Shown: piece after piece, positions 1 to 5,007 of the stretch
Layout: the number at the start of each line of letters is the position of its first letter
How positions within the stretch are numbered: the stretch's first letter is position 1
Assembly: GCA_002298665.1 (NCBI GenBank)
Contig: DBKW01000026.1
Coordinates: forward strand, 5,299-10,420
From: Verrucomicrobia bacterium UBA740
GTDB lineage: Bacteria > Verrucomicrobiota > Kiritimatiellia > RFP12 > UBA1067
Direction of reading: 5' to 3'
DNA: 5,122 nt
Position numbers and translations under genes: made by a program
The notes under the pieces: generated by a model
What the model was told of the DNA's origin: nothing
The model's database searches: none
What the model saw: only the letters and a program-made list of their open reading frames with translations

Positions 1-192
1 AGCATCATTTGCATGACCAGCGACCAGATGATGGTGCGCAGCCGCGTGGCGGACTTCCAGGTGCAGAGCCGGTTGGCGCGCGGCGTGCGGCTGGTGCGGC
101 TCAACGAGGGCGCGACGCTCGTGTCCGTTTCCGTCTGCGAGAGCGCGGAAGAACCCGCGGCGGAACCGCCGGCGTCCCCGGAGGCGCAGTAG
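1..192 (+). CDS. gyrA: DNA gyrase subunit A, C-terminal end (partial)
   Basis: This is the last 63 codons of a gene whose start lies outside the window, ending in TAG at 190-192. The visible protein (SIICMTSDQMMVRSRV, then RLARGVRLVRLNEGATLVSV) has the pattern of the final blade of the GyrA C-terminal beta-pinwheel, where a strand like 'xxLxTxxGxxxR' is followed by 'GVRLxRLxEGDxVV'. In the family this domain wraps DNA so that gyrase can introduce negative supercoils using ATP. A short acidic, Pro/Ala-rich tail (ESAEEPAAEPPASPEAQ) follows the blade, as is common in GyrA. The catalytic tyrosine and the GyrA box lie upstream and cannot be checked. ParC, the topoisomerase IV subunit, has a related C-terminal domain and is the main alternative. 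The stop is 1 nt before the next start, and the SD of pncC lies inside its last codons. Confidence 0.85.
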   Translation, partial: SIICMTSDQMMVRSRVADFQVQSRLARGVRLVRLNEGATLVSVSVCESAEEPAAEPPASPEAQ

Positions 193-193
193 G

Positions 194-667
194 ATGACGC
201 GCGCGGCGGAACGGCTTGTGGCGCTCTTGGCGGCGCGGCGCATGACCTGCGCCACGGCGGAAAGCTGCACGGGCGGGGGCATCGGCGCGGCGCTTACGTC
301 CGTCCCAGGCGCGAGCGCGGTCTACAAGGGCGGAATCATCTCGTACGCGAATGAGGCGAAGGAGAATCTTCTCGGCGTTTCGTCCGCGACGCTCGCCCGG
401 CATGGGGCGGTCAGCCCCGAAACCGCGGCGGAAATGGCGCAGGGCGCCCGGGCGCGTCTCAAAACCGATTGGGCGGTCAGCGTCACGGGCATCGCCGGAC
501 CGGGCGGCGGAACGCCCGAAAAGCCTGTCGGACTCGTGTGGTTCGGGGTCGCGTCCGCCCGGGGCGTCCACACCGAAAGCCGCCGTTTCCCGGGCGGACG
601 GGACGAAGTCCGCGCGGCGACCGTGGCGCATGCGCTCGATTTGCTTCTGGAGGAGGCGTCCAGATGA
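194..667 (+). CDS. pncC: Nicotinamide-nucleotide amidohydrolase (CinA C-terminal domain family)
   Basis: Encodes a 157-residue stand-alone CinA C-terminal domain. In this family PncC deamidates nicotinamide mononucleotide to nicotinate mononucleotide plus ammonia, returning the NMN made by NAD-consuming enzymes (for example NAD-dependent DNA ligase) to NAD synthesis. It acts in the cytoplasm. Visible signatures are AESCTGG at residues 22-28 with the conserved Ser24, YKGGIISYANEAKENLLGV at 44-62, GAVSPETAAEMA at 71-82, and the glycine-rich TGIAGPGGGTPEKPVG at 98-113. The length is normal for the single-domain form; the N-terminal COG1058 domain found in full CinA is absent. ATG 194 is supported by GGAGG at 180-184, 9 nt upstream. 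The stop overlaps the next start in an ATGA (664-667). Identification is firm; the enzymatic activity is inferred from the family. Confidence 0.95.
   Translation: MTRAAERLVALLAARRMTCATAESCTGGGIGAALTSVPGASAVYKGGIISYANEAKENLLGVSSATLARHGAVSPETAAEMAQGARARLKTDWAVSVTGIAGPGGGTPEKPVGLVWFGVASARGVHTESRRFPGGRDEVRAATVAHALDLLLEEASR
649..656 (+). promoter_or_regulatory. Strong ribosome binding site that fixes the SDR start
   Basis: GGAGGAGG lies 7 nt before ATG 664. The open frame runs back to an in-frame ATG at 469, but that would overlap pncC by almost 200 nt. This site, the ATGA junction and the SDR N-terminal beta strand (MKTVLVTGG) all place the start at 664. Confidence 0.8.
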
Positions 668-1344
668 AGACGGTTTTGGTGACGGGCGGGACGACCCGCC
701 TCGGGAAGTGCATCGCGGACCATTTGCGCGCGACGGGATGGCGGGTTTTGACGACATCCCACCGCCCCGACGCGGGTGCGGACTTCTGCTGCGACTTTTC
801 AAGCCTGGACAATCTTCCCGCGCTCATGGAGGCTGTCCGGCGCAAACTGGACGGGTGCCTGCCGGATGCGCTCGTCAACAATGCCGCGCTTTACCGTCCG
901 TCCTCCGGCCAGGAGGAGTCTTCAGACGCGATCAGGACCGTCAATTGCGAAGTTCCCATACAGTTGGCGCGCTGGCTGGGCACGAAACCGGCGGGGGGCG
1001 TGCGCAGCGTGGTGCACATACTGGATGCCGCGACGCTGTCGGCCCCGGCAGCGTTGAAAGCGGGGAGCTATGGTCAGTCCAAATTCCTCCTCGGCGGACG
1101 ATTGTCGAGCTTGGTGCGCGAACTCGCGCCGCGCGTGCGGGTGAACGCGGTGGCCCCCGGGTGCGTGCTTCCGCCGGTGGGCGTGCGCGAGAAGGCGGCG
1201 CCGCGGCTTTTGGACTATCCGCCGACAGCCGCAGACGTGGCGCAGGCGGTCGCGTTCCTGCTGACGAACGAGGCGCTGACGGGTGTCATCCTGCCGGTTG
1301 ATTGCGGGCAGGCGCTTTTGAATGGAGGTTGGATGGTAATATGA
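664..1344 (+). CDS. Short-chain dehydrogenase/reductase, pteridine-reductase (PTR1/FolM)-like
   Basis: A 226-residue SDR with an N-terminal Rossmann fold. The nucleotide-binding loop is TGGTTRLG at residues 7-14. The arginine at position 12, instead of the glycine of classical SDRs, matches the TGxxxRxG motif of NADPH-dependent pteridine reductases. LVNNAA follows at 70-75 and YGQSK at 136-140, giving catalytic Tyr136 and Lys140. Where classical SDRs have the catalytic serine, this protein reads HILDAAT (118-124), resembling the Asp of PTR1 and FolM, although Asp121 is 15 residues before the Tyr rather than the usual 13, so a small loop insertion must be assumed. RVNAVAPG (about 160-167) and a C-terminal TGVILPVDCG complete the family pattern. 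The likely role is NADPH-dependent reduction of a dihydropterin or dihydrofolate, which is inferred. A plain SDR of unknown substrate is the alternative. It overlaps both neighbours by 4 nt (ATGA). Confidence 0.82.
   Translation: MKTVLVTGGTTRLGKCIADHLRATGWRVLTTSHRPDAGADFCCDFSSLDNLPALMEAVRRKLDGCLPDALVNNAALYRPSSGQEESSDAIRTVNCEVPIQLARWLGTKPAGGVRSVVHILDAATLSAPAALKAGSYGQSKFLLGGRLSSLVRELAPRVRVNAVAPGCVLPPVGVREKAAPRLLDYPPTAADVAQAVAFLLTNEALTGVILPVDCGQALLNGGWMVI
1324..1328 (+). promoter_or_regulatory. Ribosome binding site supporting the HAD start
   Basis: GGAGG lies 12 nt before ATG 1341, slightly long spacing. The frame is open back to an ATG at 1302, but the 13 extra residues precede the family's N-terminal strand (IKGVVFDFGGV), so the ATGA-coupled ATG at 1341 is preferred. 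Confidence 0.55.
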
Positions 1345-1961
1345 TAAAAGGCGTTGTTTTCGACTTTGGCGGCGTGATGACGACGTCGACGGTTCCGCAG
1401 CGCGTGCTTGCGCTCTGCAAAGAGACGGGGATTCCGTGGGAGACCGTGCATGCCGGCTTCGAGAAGTACCGGTTGTTCTACGACGGCGGATTCCTCACGC
1501 TGCAGGAGATGTACGACAAGATCTGGGCGGACGCGCGTCTCGACCCGGCGCCGGACGTGCGCCGGCGCTTTCTGGAGGCGGACGTCGCCAGCTGGATCTA
1601 CCGCAACGAACGCACGCGCGAATGGATGGCGTCCCTCAAGAAGCGCGGCTACCGCATCGGCATTCTGACGAACATGGCGCCGAGTTTCGCCCGGGAACAC
1701 TTCCGCACGCGGTTCGCGGACTATCTGGCGCTTTCGGACGCGTACGTCATTTCCGGCGACGAGAAGCTCTACAAGCCGCAGCCCGAGATTTACGCCCTGC
1801 TGGTGAAGCGCATTGGGCTCGCGCCGGCGGAACTCGTCTTCATAGACGATCTCGAGAAGAACATCGCCGCGGCGAAGGCGTGCGGCTGGCACGGCATCCA
1901 TTTCGTCTCGAACGAGCAAGTGGAGCGCGATTTCGAAAGGTTGGTGGCGGATGCGGAATGA
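1341..1961 (+). CDS. HAD-superfamily hydrolase (HAD-IA, YihX-like)
   Basis: A 206-residue cytoplasmic HAD hydrolase. Motif I is VFDFGGVM (residues 6-13) with nucleophile Asp8. Motif II is ILTN (108-111), motif III is the lysine of LYKPQPEIY (Lys145), and motif IV is FIDDLEKN (168-174) with Asp169 and Asp170. A helical cap of roughly 80 residues sits between motifs I and II, as in subclass IA. The second Asp of the usual DxD motif, the general acid/base of typical phosphatases, is Gly10 here. DxGxV variants are a known branch that includes the E. coli sugar-phosphatase YihX (DLGNV), so this is probably a small-molecule phosphatase, but the substrate cannot be read from sequence. It overlaps the SDR by 4 nt and queF by 11 nt, so coupled translation is likely. 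A role linked to pterin or queuosine precursors would be speculation. Confidence 0.9.
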   Translation: MIKGVVFDFGGVMTTSTVPQRVLALCKETGIPWETVHAGFEKYRLFYDGGFLTLQEMYDKIWADARLDPAPDVRRRFLEADVASWIYRNERTREWMASLKKRGYRIGILTNMAPSFAREHFRTRFADYLALSDAYVISGDEKLYKPQPEIYALLVKRIGLAPAELVFIDDLEKNIAAAKACGWHGIHFVSNEQVERDFERLVADAE

Positions 1962-2415
1962 TTTGGAGAACTTGACGGCGCTCGGACGTACGATTCGCGT
2001 GCCCATGGAGTACAATCCGGGCCTGCTGGACGCCTTCGCGAACAAGCATCCCGGCCGCGACTACTGGGTCACCTTCACGGCGCCCGAGTTCACGACGCTC
2101 TGCCCCAAGACGGGCCAGCCCGATTTCGCGACGATCACGATACGGTACATCCCCGACAAGAAGTTGGTGGAATCCAAGTCGCTGAAGCTGTATCTTTTCG
2201 GTTTCCGCAACCATGGCGACTTCCACGAAGACGTCATCAACGTCATCTACGACGATCTCGTGAAACTGCTCGCGCCGAAGTACATGGAAGTCTACGGCAA
2301 GTTCGCGCCGCGCGGGGGCATTTCCATCGATCCGTACGTCAATGGCGGGAAGGGCGCCGCGTACCGCAAACTGGCCGCCGCGCGCTTTGCCGCGTGGAAC
2401 GGCGTGAGAGACTGA
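1951..2415 (+). CDS. queF: NADPH-dependent 7-cyano-7-deazaguanine (preQ0) reductase QueF
   Basis: A 154-residue protein of the short, Bacillus-type QueF, a tunnelling-fold enzyme. It reduces the nitrile of preQ0 to the amine preQ1 with NADPH. PreQ1 is then inserted at G34 of tRNAs with GUN anticodons as the queuosine precursor. The catalytic segment EFTTLCPKTGQPDFATI carries Cys51, which forms the thioimide with preQ0, and Asp58. The QueF signature ESKSLKLY is at 74-81, followed by FRNHGDFHEDV with His92 and Glu93, and GKFAPRGGISIDPY at 116-129. All expected active-site residues are present and the length is normal. ATG 1951 lies inside the end of the HAD gene; AAAGG at 1935-1939 is a modest SD. 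The identification is very secure from family knowledge. The queC, queD and queE partners are not in this window. Confidence 0.97.
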   Translation: MRNDLENLTALGRTIRVPMEYNPGLLDAFANKHPGRDYWVTFTAPEFTTLCPKTGQPDFATITIRYIPDKKLVESKSLKLYLFGFRNHGDFHEDVINVIYDDLVKLLAPKYMEVYGKFAPRGGISIDPYVNGGKGAAYRKLAAARFAAWNGVRD

Positions 2416-2419
2416 CGGC

Positions 2420-3529
2420 ATGCGCGTCTGGGGGATAACCGGCACGAATGGCAAGACCACGACCACGTGGATTCTCGCGCAGTTTCTGAACGCCGCGCCG
2501 GGTCGTGCCTGCGGCTATGTGACGACGGTCGAGGTCAATACGCTCAAACGCCGCTTCTACACGGGCTACACGACGCCGCCCTGCGCGCAATTGGAGGGGA
2601 TTTTCCGCGAAATGGAAGCGTCCGGCGCGACGGACTGCGCGATGGAAGTCTCGTCCCACGCCATCCACCAGAACCGCACGGGTGATACGGTCTTTGCGGG
2701 CGGGGCGTTCACGAATCTCTCGGAAGACCATTTGGACTACCACAAGACGATGGCGGAATATTTCCGGGTGAAGCTTTCTTTCGCCGCGAAAATCGCCGCG
2801 CAGCATCCGTCCGACCCCGAACCGCCGCCCTATGTCGTCTGTCTGGACGGCGGATACGGCGAAGAGATGCTGTCCGCGGCGTCCAAGTTGCGCTTGCGGG
2901 TCGTCCCGGTGTCTTTTCGCCGGACGGCGTACGATCTTTCGCGCCTTCCGCTGGTGGGGGACTACAACAAATCCAATGTCCTGACGGCCGCGGCGCTTGC
3001 GGAGGCGGCGGGTGTCGAAAAAGCCGTCATCCAGGGGCAGATTCCGCTTTTGACGCCCCGATGGGGCAGGTTGGAGCGGGTTCCGTCGGCGAGCGCGGCG
3101 GACGTCTATGTGGATTTCGCGCATACGCCGGACGGACTCGAGAAGGTTTTGGCGGCGGCGCGCGGTTTTACGCGCGGGCGGCTCTGGGTGGTTTTCGGCG
3201 CCGGGGGCGACCGGGATCCGCTGAAGCGCGGTCCCATGGGGGCGGCGTGCGCGCGGGGAGCCGACCGGCTCGTCATCACGAGCGACAACCCCCGCAGCGA
3301 AGACCCGCAGGCGATCATGGACGCGATTGTGGCGGGGGTGCGCGCGGCGAAGCCGGACGCGGTCTATCGGGTGGAGGCGGACCGCGCCGCGGCGATTCAT
3401 CTGGCGCTTGCGGCGGCGGAAAAGGGCGATACGGTCCTCGTTTGCGGCAAGGGGCACGAAACCACGCAGGAAATCAAAGGCGTGAAGATTCCTTTCGACG
3501 ACCGCGAAGTCGTACGCGGATTCGCGTGA
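2420..3529 (+). CDS. murE: MurE-type ligase (UDP-MurNAc-tripeptide synthetase family) lacking the N-terminal domain
   Basis: A 369-residue Mur ligase; typical MurE proteins are about 480-500 residues. MurE adds the third stem-peptide amino acid to UDP-MurNAc-L-Ala-D-Glu using ATP in the cytoplasm. Visible central-domain features are the P-loop GTNGKTTT (8-15), YTTPP (50-54), EVSSHA (76-81), TNLSEDHLDYH (98-108), the probable carbamylated Lys118, and a GDYNKSNVLTAA segment (180-191). The C-terminal domain has DFAHTPDGLEKVL (232-244), GAGGDRDPLKR (260-270), DNPR (289-292), the meso-diaminopimelate-recognition motif, and GKGHETTQ (343-350). The roughly 100-residue N-terminal domain that normally holds the UDP moiety is missing. 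An in-frame TGA at 2405-2407 and the complete queF upstream exclude a longer start. The segment before GDYNKSN also looks shortened (about 155-180). The C-terminal family assignment is firm; whether it acts on the normal UDP substrate is uncertain. It sits away from murF, mraY and other cell-wall genes, so it may be a second, specialised copy. Confidence 0.88.
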   Translation: MRVWGITGTNGKTTTTWILAQFLNAAPGRACGYVTTVEVNTLKRRFYTGYTTPPCAQLEGIFREMEASGATDCAMEVSSHAIHQNRTGDTVFAGGAFTNLSEDHLDYHKTMAEYFRVKLSFAAKIAAQHPSDPEPPPYVVCLDGGYGEEMLSAASKLRLRVVPVSFRRTAYDLSRLPLVGDYNKSNVLTAAALAEAAGVEKAVIQGQIPLLTPRWGRLERVPSASAADVYVDFAHTPDGLEKVLAAARGFTRGRLWVVFGAGGDRDPLKRGPMGAACARGADRLVITSDNPRSEDPQAIMDAIVAGVRAAKPDAVYRVEADRAAAIHLALAAAEKGDTVLVCGKGHETTQEIKGVKIPFDDREVVRGFA

Positions 3530-3685
3530 AGGGGGGGCGCGGCGCCGGGCGGTTCGGCAGGAAGCGGTCCGAATCTAGGGTTTTGGGCAGTTAATGGCGG
3601 AATAAAGATGCGTGTAGAGAAAGCTCAAAAAAAACCATTGACCAACCAAGCCGAAATTTGATATACTATGTCCTCAGTTGACAAA
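3530..3685 (+). other. Intergenic region between the gyrA-murE operon and the tRNA-rnpB unit
   Basis: No gene is visible. The first 40 bases are G-rich (a run of seven Gs just after the murE stop and a GGCGCC palindrome). From about 3590 the composition turns AT-rich and holds the tRNA promoter. A weak inverted repeat (TTCGG 3553-3557 with CCGAA 3569-3573, loop 11) is present but is not followed directly by a T-run, so no convincing terminator for the upstream operon can be called. Confidence 0.6.
3638..3667 (+). promoter_or_regulatory. Sigma-70-type promoter for the tRNA-zinc ribbon-rnpB unit
   Basis: The -35 box TTGACC (3638-3643) and -10 box TATACT (3662-3667) each differ from consensus by one base and are separated by 18 nt. 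An A8 tract (3627-3634) just upstream of the -35 could act as an UP element. Transcription would start near 3674-3676, about 10 nt before tRNA-Thr. This is the only strong promoter pattern seen between murE and rnpB, so it probably drives everything from the tRNAs to rnpB. A strong promoter with a short leader is expected for stable RNA genes. Confidence 0.75.
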
Positions 3686-3761
3686 GCCAGGTTAGCACAG
3701 TTGGTAGTGCGGCTCATTCGTAATGAGCAGGTCGGGGGTTCGAGTCCCTTACCTGGCTCCA
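3686..3761 (+). tRNA. tRNA-Thr (anticodon CGT), CCA encoded
   Basis: A complete 76-nt cloverleaf. The acceptor stem GCCAGGT (3686-3692) pairs perfectly with ACCTGGC (3751-3757). The D stem is GCAC/GTGC with loop AGTTGGTA. The anticodon stem GCTCA/TGAGC closes loop TTCGTAA, giving anticodon CGT at 3719-3721, which reads ACG (Thr). The variable loop is AGGTC. The T arm GGGGG-TTCGAGT-CCCTT includes two G-U pairs. The discriminator is T73 and the CCA end is encoded at 3759-3761. It is the first gene after the promoter and is separated by 5 nt (TTTAT) from tRNA-His, so RNase P and 3' processing of a joint precursor are expected. Confidence 0.97.
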
Positions 3762-3766
3762 TTTAT

Positions 3767-3844
3767 GGCGGGAGTAGATCAATTGGTTAGATCAACAGAT
3801 TGTGATTCTGTGGGTTGCGGGTTCGAGTCCCGTCTCCTGCCCCA
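3767..3844 (+). tRNA. tRNA-His (anticodon GTG), with encoded G-1 and CCA
   Basis: A 78-nt cloverleaf. The acceptor GCGGGAG (3768-3774) pairs with CTCCTGC (3834-3840), with one G-U. An extra 5' G (3767, G-1) faces C73 (3841), the diagnostic identity pair of histidine tRNAs. CCA is encoded at 3842-3844. The D stem is GATC/GATC, and the anticodon stem ACAGA/TCTGT holds loop TTGTGAT with anticodon GTG at 3802-3804. The T arm is GCGGG-TTCGAGT-CCCGT. The U33-G34-U35 sequence is what tRNA-guanine transglycosylase recognises, so this tRNA is an expected end-user of the queuosine pathway that includes queF in this window. Confidence 0.97.
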
Positions 3845-3870
3845 GACATGAATTTGAAAGGTTATGGCAA

Positions 3871-4596
3871 ATGACCACCCTTGAAGCGTTGTTGGAGTTG
3901 CAGGAAGTTGACGGCCGAATTCGTGAGTTTGAGAAGGAATTGAAGGATCTGCCGCAGCGTAAAGCCAAAGAGGAGGCGCGCCTTACGGGCGTCCGGACGG
4001 ATCTCGAGGCCGCGCGCAAGGGGCATGATTACGCCGTGCAGCGCGTCAAGGAGTATGAGGACGATGCCGCGGCCCTGAAAGACAAAATCCGCGATTTGAA
4101 GCAGACGCAGGCGGGACTCCAGACCAACAAGGAATATCAGCAATATTCCACCCAGATCGACCTCGTCAACCACGACCTCGAAACGACGGAAAACAACCAG
4201 CTCGCGGCGATGGACGATTTGCCGTCCGCCGAGGCGCGAATCAACGAAGCGCAGAAGAAGTTCGATTCCGAAAAGAGCGGCGTAGACTCCTATTGTGCGG
4301 AAATTGATGCGCGCATCAAGGAAGTCGAGACGGAACTCGAGGCGGCGCGCAAGGAGCGTGTGGAAAAGGCCGCGGCGGTTACGGACCCGAAGGCGATGCT
4401 TTACTATGAGCGTTTGCGCACCAAGCGGTGGCCGGTCGTCGTGGCTCTCACGCACGAAGGCGTGTGCGACGGGTGTCATTTGGTGCAGCCGCCGAGCGTG
4501 GCGCAGAATGTGGACGCCAACATGAAGCTCGGCGAAGCGGGGAAACCGCAGCGCATCGTGGCGTGCAATATGTGCGGGCGTATCCTGTTCCGCTGA
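3871..4596 (+). CDS. Coiled-coil and C4 zinc-ribbon protein (COG1579/DUF164, CdsZ/FlgZ-like)
   Basis: A 241-residue cytoplasmic protein with no signal peptide or membrane segment. Residues 1 to about 170 are strongly helical and charged, with heptad-like spacing typical of a long antiparallel coiled-coil hairpin. The family motif TNKEYQQYSTQI lies at 85-96, near the expected hairpin turn. The C-terminal domain (about 171-241) is a zinc ribbon with CDGC (Cys199, Cys202) and CNMC (Cys232, Cys235) and the conserved VQPPSVAQNV between them. Family members include Helicobacter FlgZ/HP0958 and Chlamydia CdsZ/CT398, linked to RpoN and to flagellar or type III export. In other bacteria the role is unknown, and nucleic-acid binding has been suggested. 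ATG 3871 is chosen because GAAAGG (3856-3861) lies 9 nt upstream and the frame farther upstream runs into tRNA-His. It lies 26 nt after the tRNA and 13 nt before the rnpB P1 helix, so co-transcription with both is likely. A link to RNA processing is inference from position. Confidence 0.9.
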   Translation: MTTLEALLELQEVDGRIREFEKELKDLPQRKAKEEARLTGVRTDLEAARKGHDYAVQRVKEYEDDAAALKDKIRDLKQTQAGLQTNKEYQQYSTQIDLVNHDLETTENNQLAAMDDLPSAEARINEAQKKFDSEKSGVDSYCAEIDARIKEVETELEAARKERVEKAAAVTDPKAMLYYERLRTKRWPVVVALTHEGVCDGCHLVQPPSVAQNVDANMKLGEAGKPQRIVACNMCGRILFR

Positions 4597-4609
4597 GCGG
4601 GGCAGGCTG

Positions 4610-5001
4610 TTTCGCCTGAAGAGGAACGCGTGCGACTGGTCGCCGTCCAACAGGGCGGAGGAAAGTCCGGACTCCACAGGGCAGAGGGTCCGTCTGTGAA
4701 GGGCGGAGGGCGCGGGGAGATTCCGCGCGACGGAAAGTGCCACAGAGAACAGACAGCCCGCAAGGGTGATGGTGAAAGGGTGGGGTAAGAGCCCACCGGC
4801 AGGGCTGAAACGACCTGCGCAGGGTAAACCCTCCTCGGAGCAAGATCAAATAGGGGATCGACGGGCGGCCCGTCCGGTGGTTCTTTCACACGAAAGGACC
4901 TAAGATTCCGGGTTGATTGCGTTAGATGAATGACCAGAGTTTTCCGCTTGCGGAAAATGAACAGAATCTGGCTTATTCGCCGCGTTCCTCTTCAGGCGAA
5001 A
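4610..5001 (+). ncRNA. rnpB: RNase P RNA, bacterial class A
   Basis: The catalytic RNA of RNase P, which removes 5' leaders from tRNA precursors together with the RnpA protein. Conserved regions are clear: GAGGAAAGTCC (4658-4668) of the P4 core, GGTGAAAGGGTGGGGTAAGA around P11/P12 (4771-4790), AAATAGG (4848-4854), TAGATGAATGACC (4923-4935), and ACAGAATCTGGCTTAT (4961-4976), the 3' strand of P4. P15 (GGGATC 4854-4859 with GATTCC 4904-4909), a GGT motif at 4876-4878 positioned to pair with tRNA CCA, a P16/17-type hairpin (4879-4887 with 4892-4900) and P18 (4940-4946 with 4951-4957, loop CTTG) show the A-type architecture. The two ends (4610-4630 and 4981-5001) form a perfect 21-bp P1 helix, much longer than the roughly 11 bp I recall for E. 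coli. Exact mature ends cannot be read; I use the P1 limits. No good promoter lies directly upstream, so it is probably processed from the longer transcript. Confidence 0.96.
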
Positions 5002-5007
5002 TATTTT
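4976..5007 (+). terminator. Possible terminator hairpin formed by the 3' strand of rnpB P1
   Basis: TTCGCC (4976-4981) can pair with GGCGAA (4995-5000) across a 13-nt loop, followed by ATATTTTA (5001-5008). The stem is only 6 bp and the U-run only four, so as an intrinsic terminator it is weak, but it is the only candidate at the end of the unit. It is mutually exclusive with P1, which uses 4981-5001. It could form first and then be displaced by P1. Confidence 0.35.

Noticed and set aside
351..1301. 316-codon + frame overlapping pncC and the SDR
   Set aside because: Arg/Pro/Gly-rich with no recognisable motifs; pncC and the SDR account for the region in other frames.
2339..3457. Long - strand open frame (372 codons) opposite murE
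   Set aside because: Extremely Arg-rich, no family motifs, and fully opposite a gene with clear Mur ligase motifs; a shadow of high-GC coding sequence. The same applies to the - frames at 101-802, 1215-2045 and 3862-4743.
3553..3573. Inverted repeat TTCGG/CCGAA after murE as a terminator
   Set aside because: Only 5 bp with an 11-nt loop, and the nearest T-run (TTTT at 3581-3584) is 7 nt beyond the stem with G-rich sequence between.
3678..3683. Perfect TTGACA -35 hexamer just before tRNA-Thr
   Set aside because: The matching -10 position would lie inside the tRNA (around 3701) and shows no TATAAT-like sequence; the TTGACC/TATACT pair upstream is better placed.
3802..3870. Longer zinc-ribbon protein starting at ATG 3802
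   Set aside because: The start would be inside the tRNA-His anticodon loop; the added residues are a translation of tRNA sequence.
4581..4586. TATCCT as a -10 box for an independent rnpB promoter
   Set aside because: No -35-like hexamer at the right distance (around 4558-4563 reads GTGGCG), and the site lies inside zinc-ribbon coding sequence. A weak promoter cannot be fully excluded.
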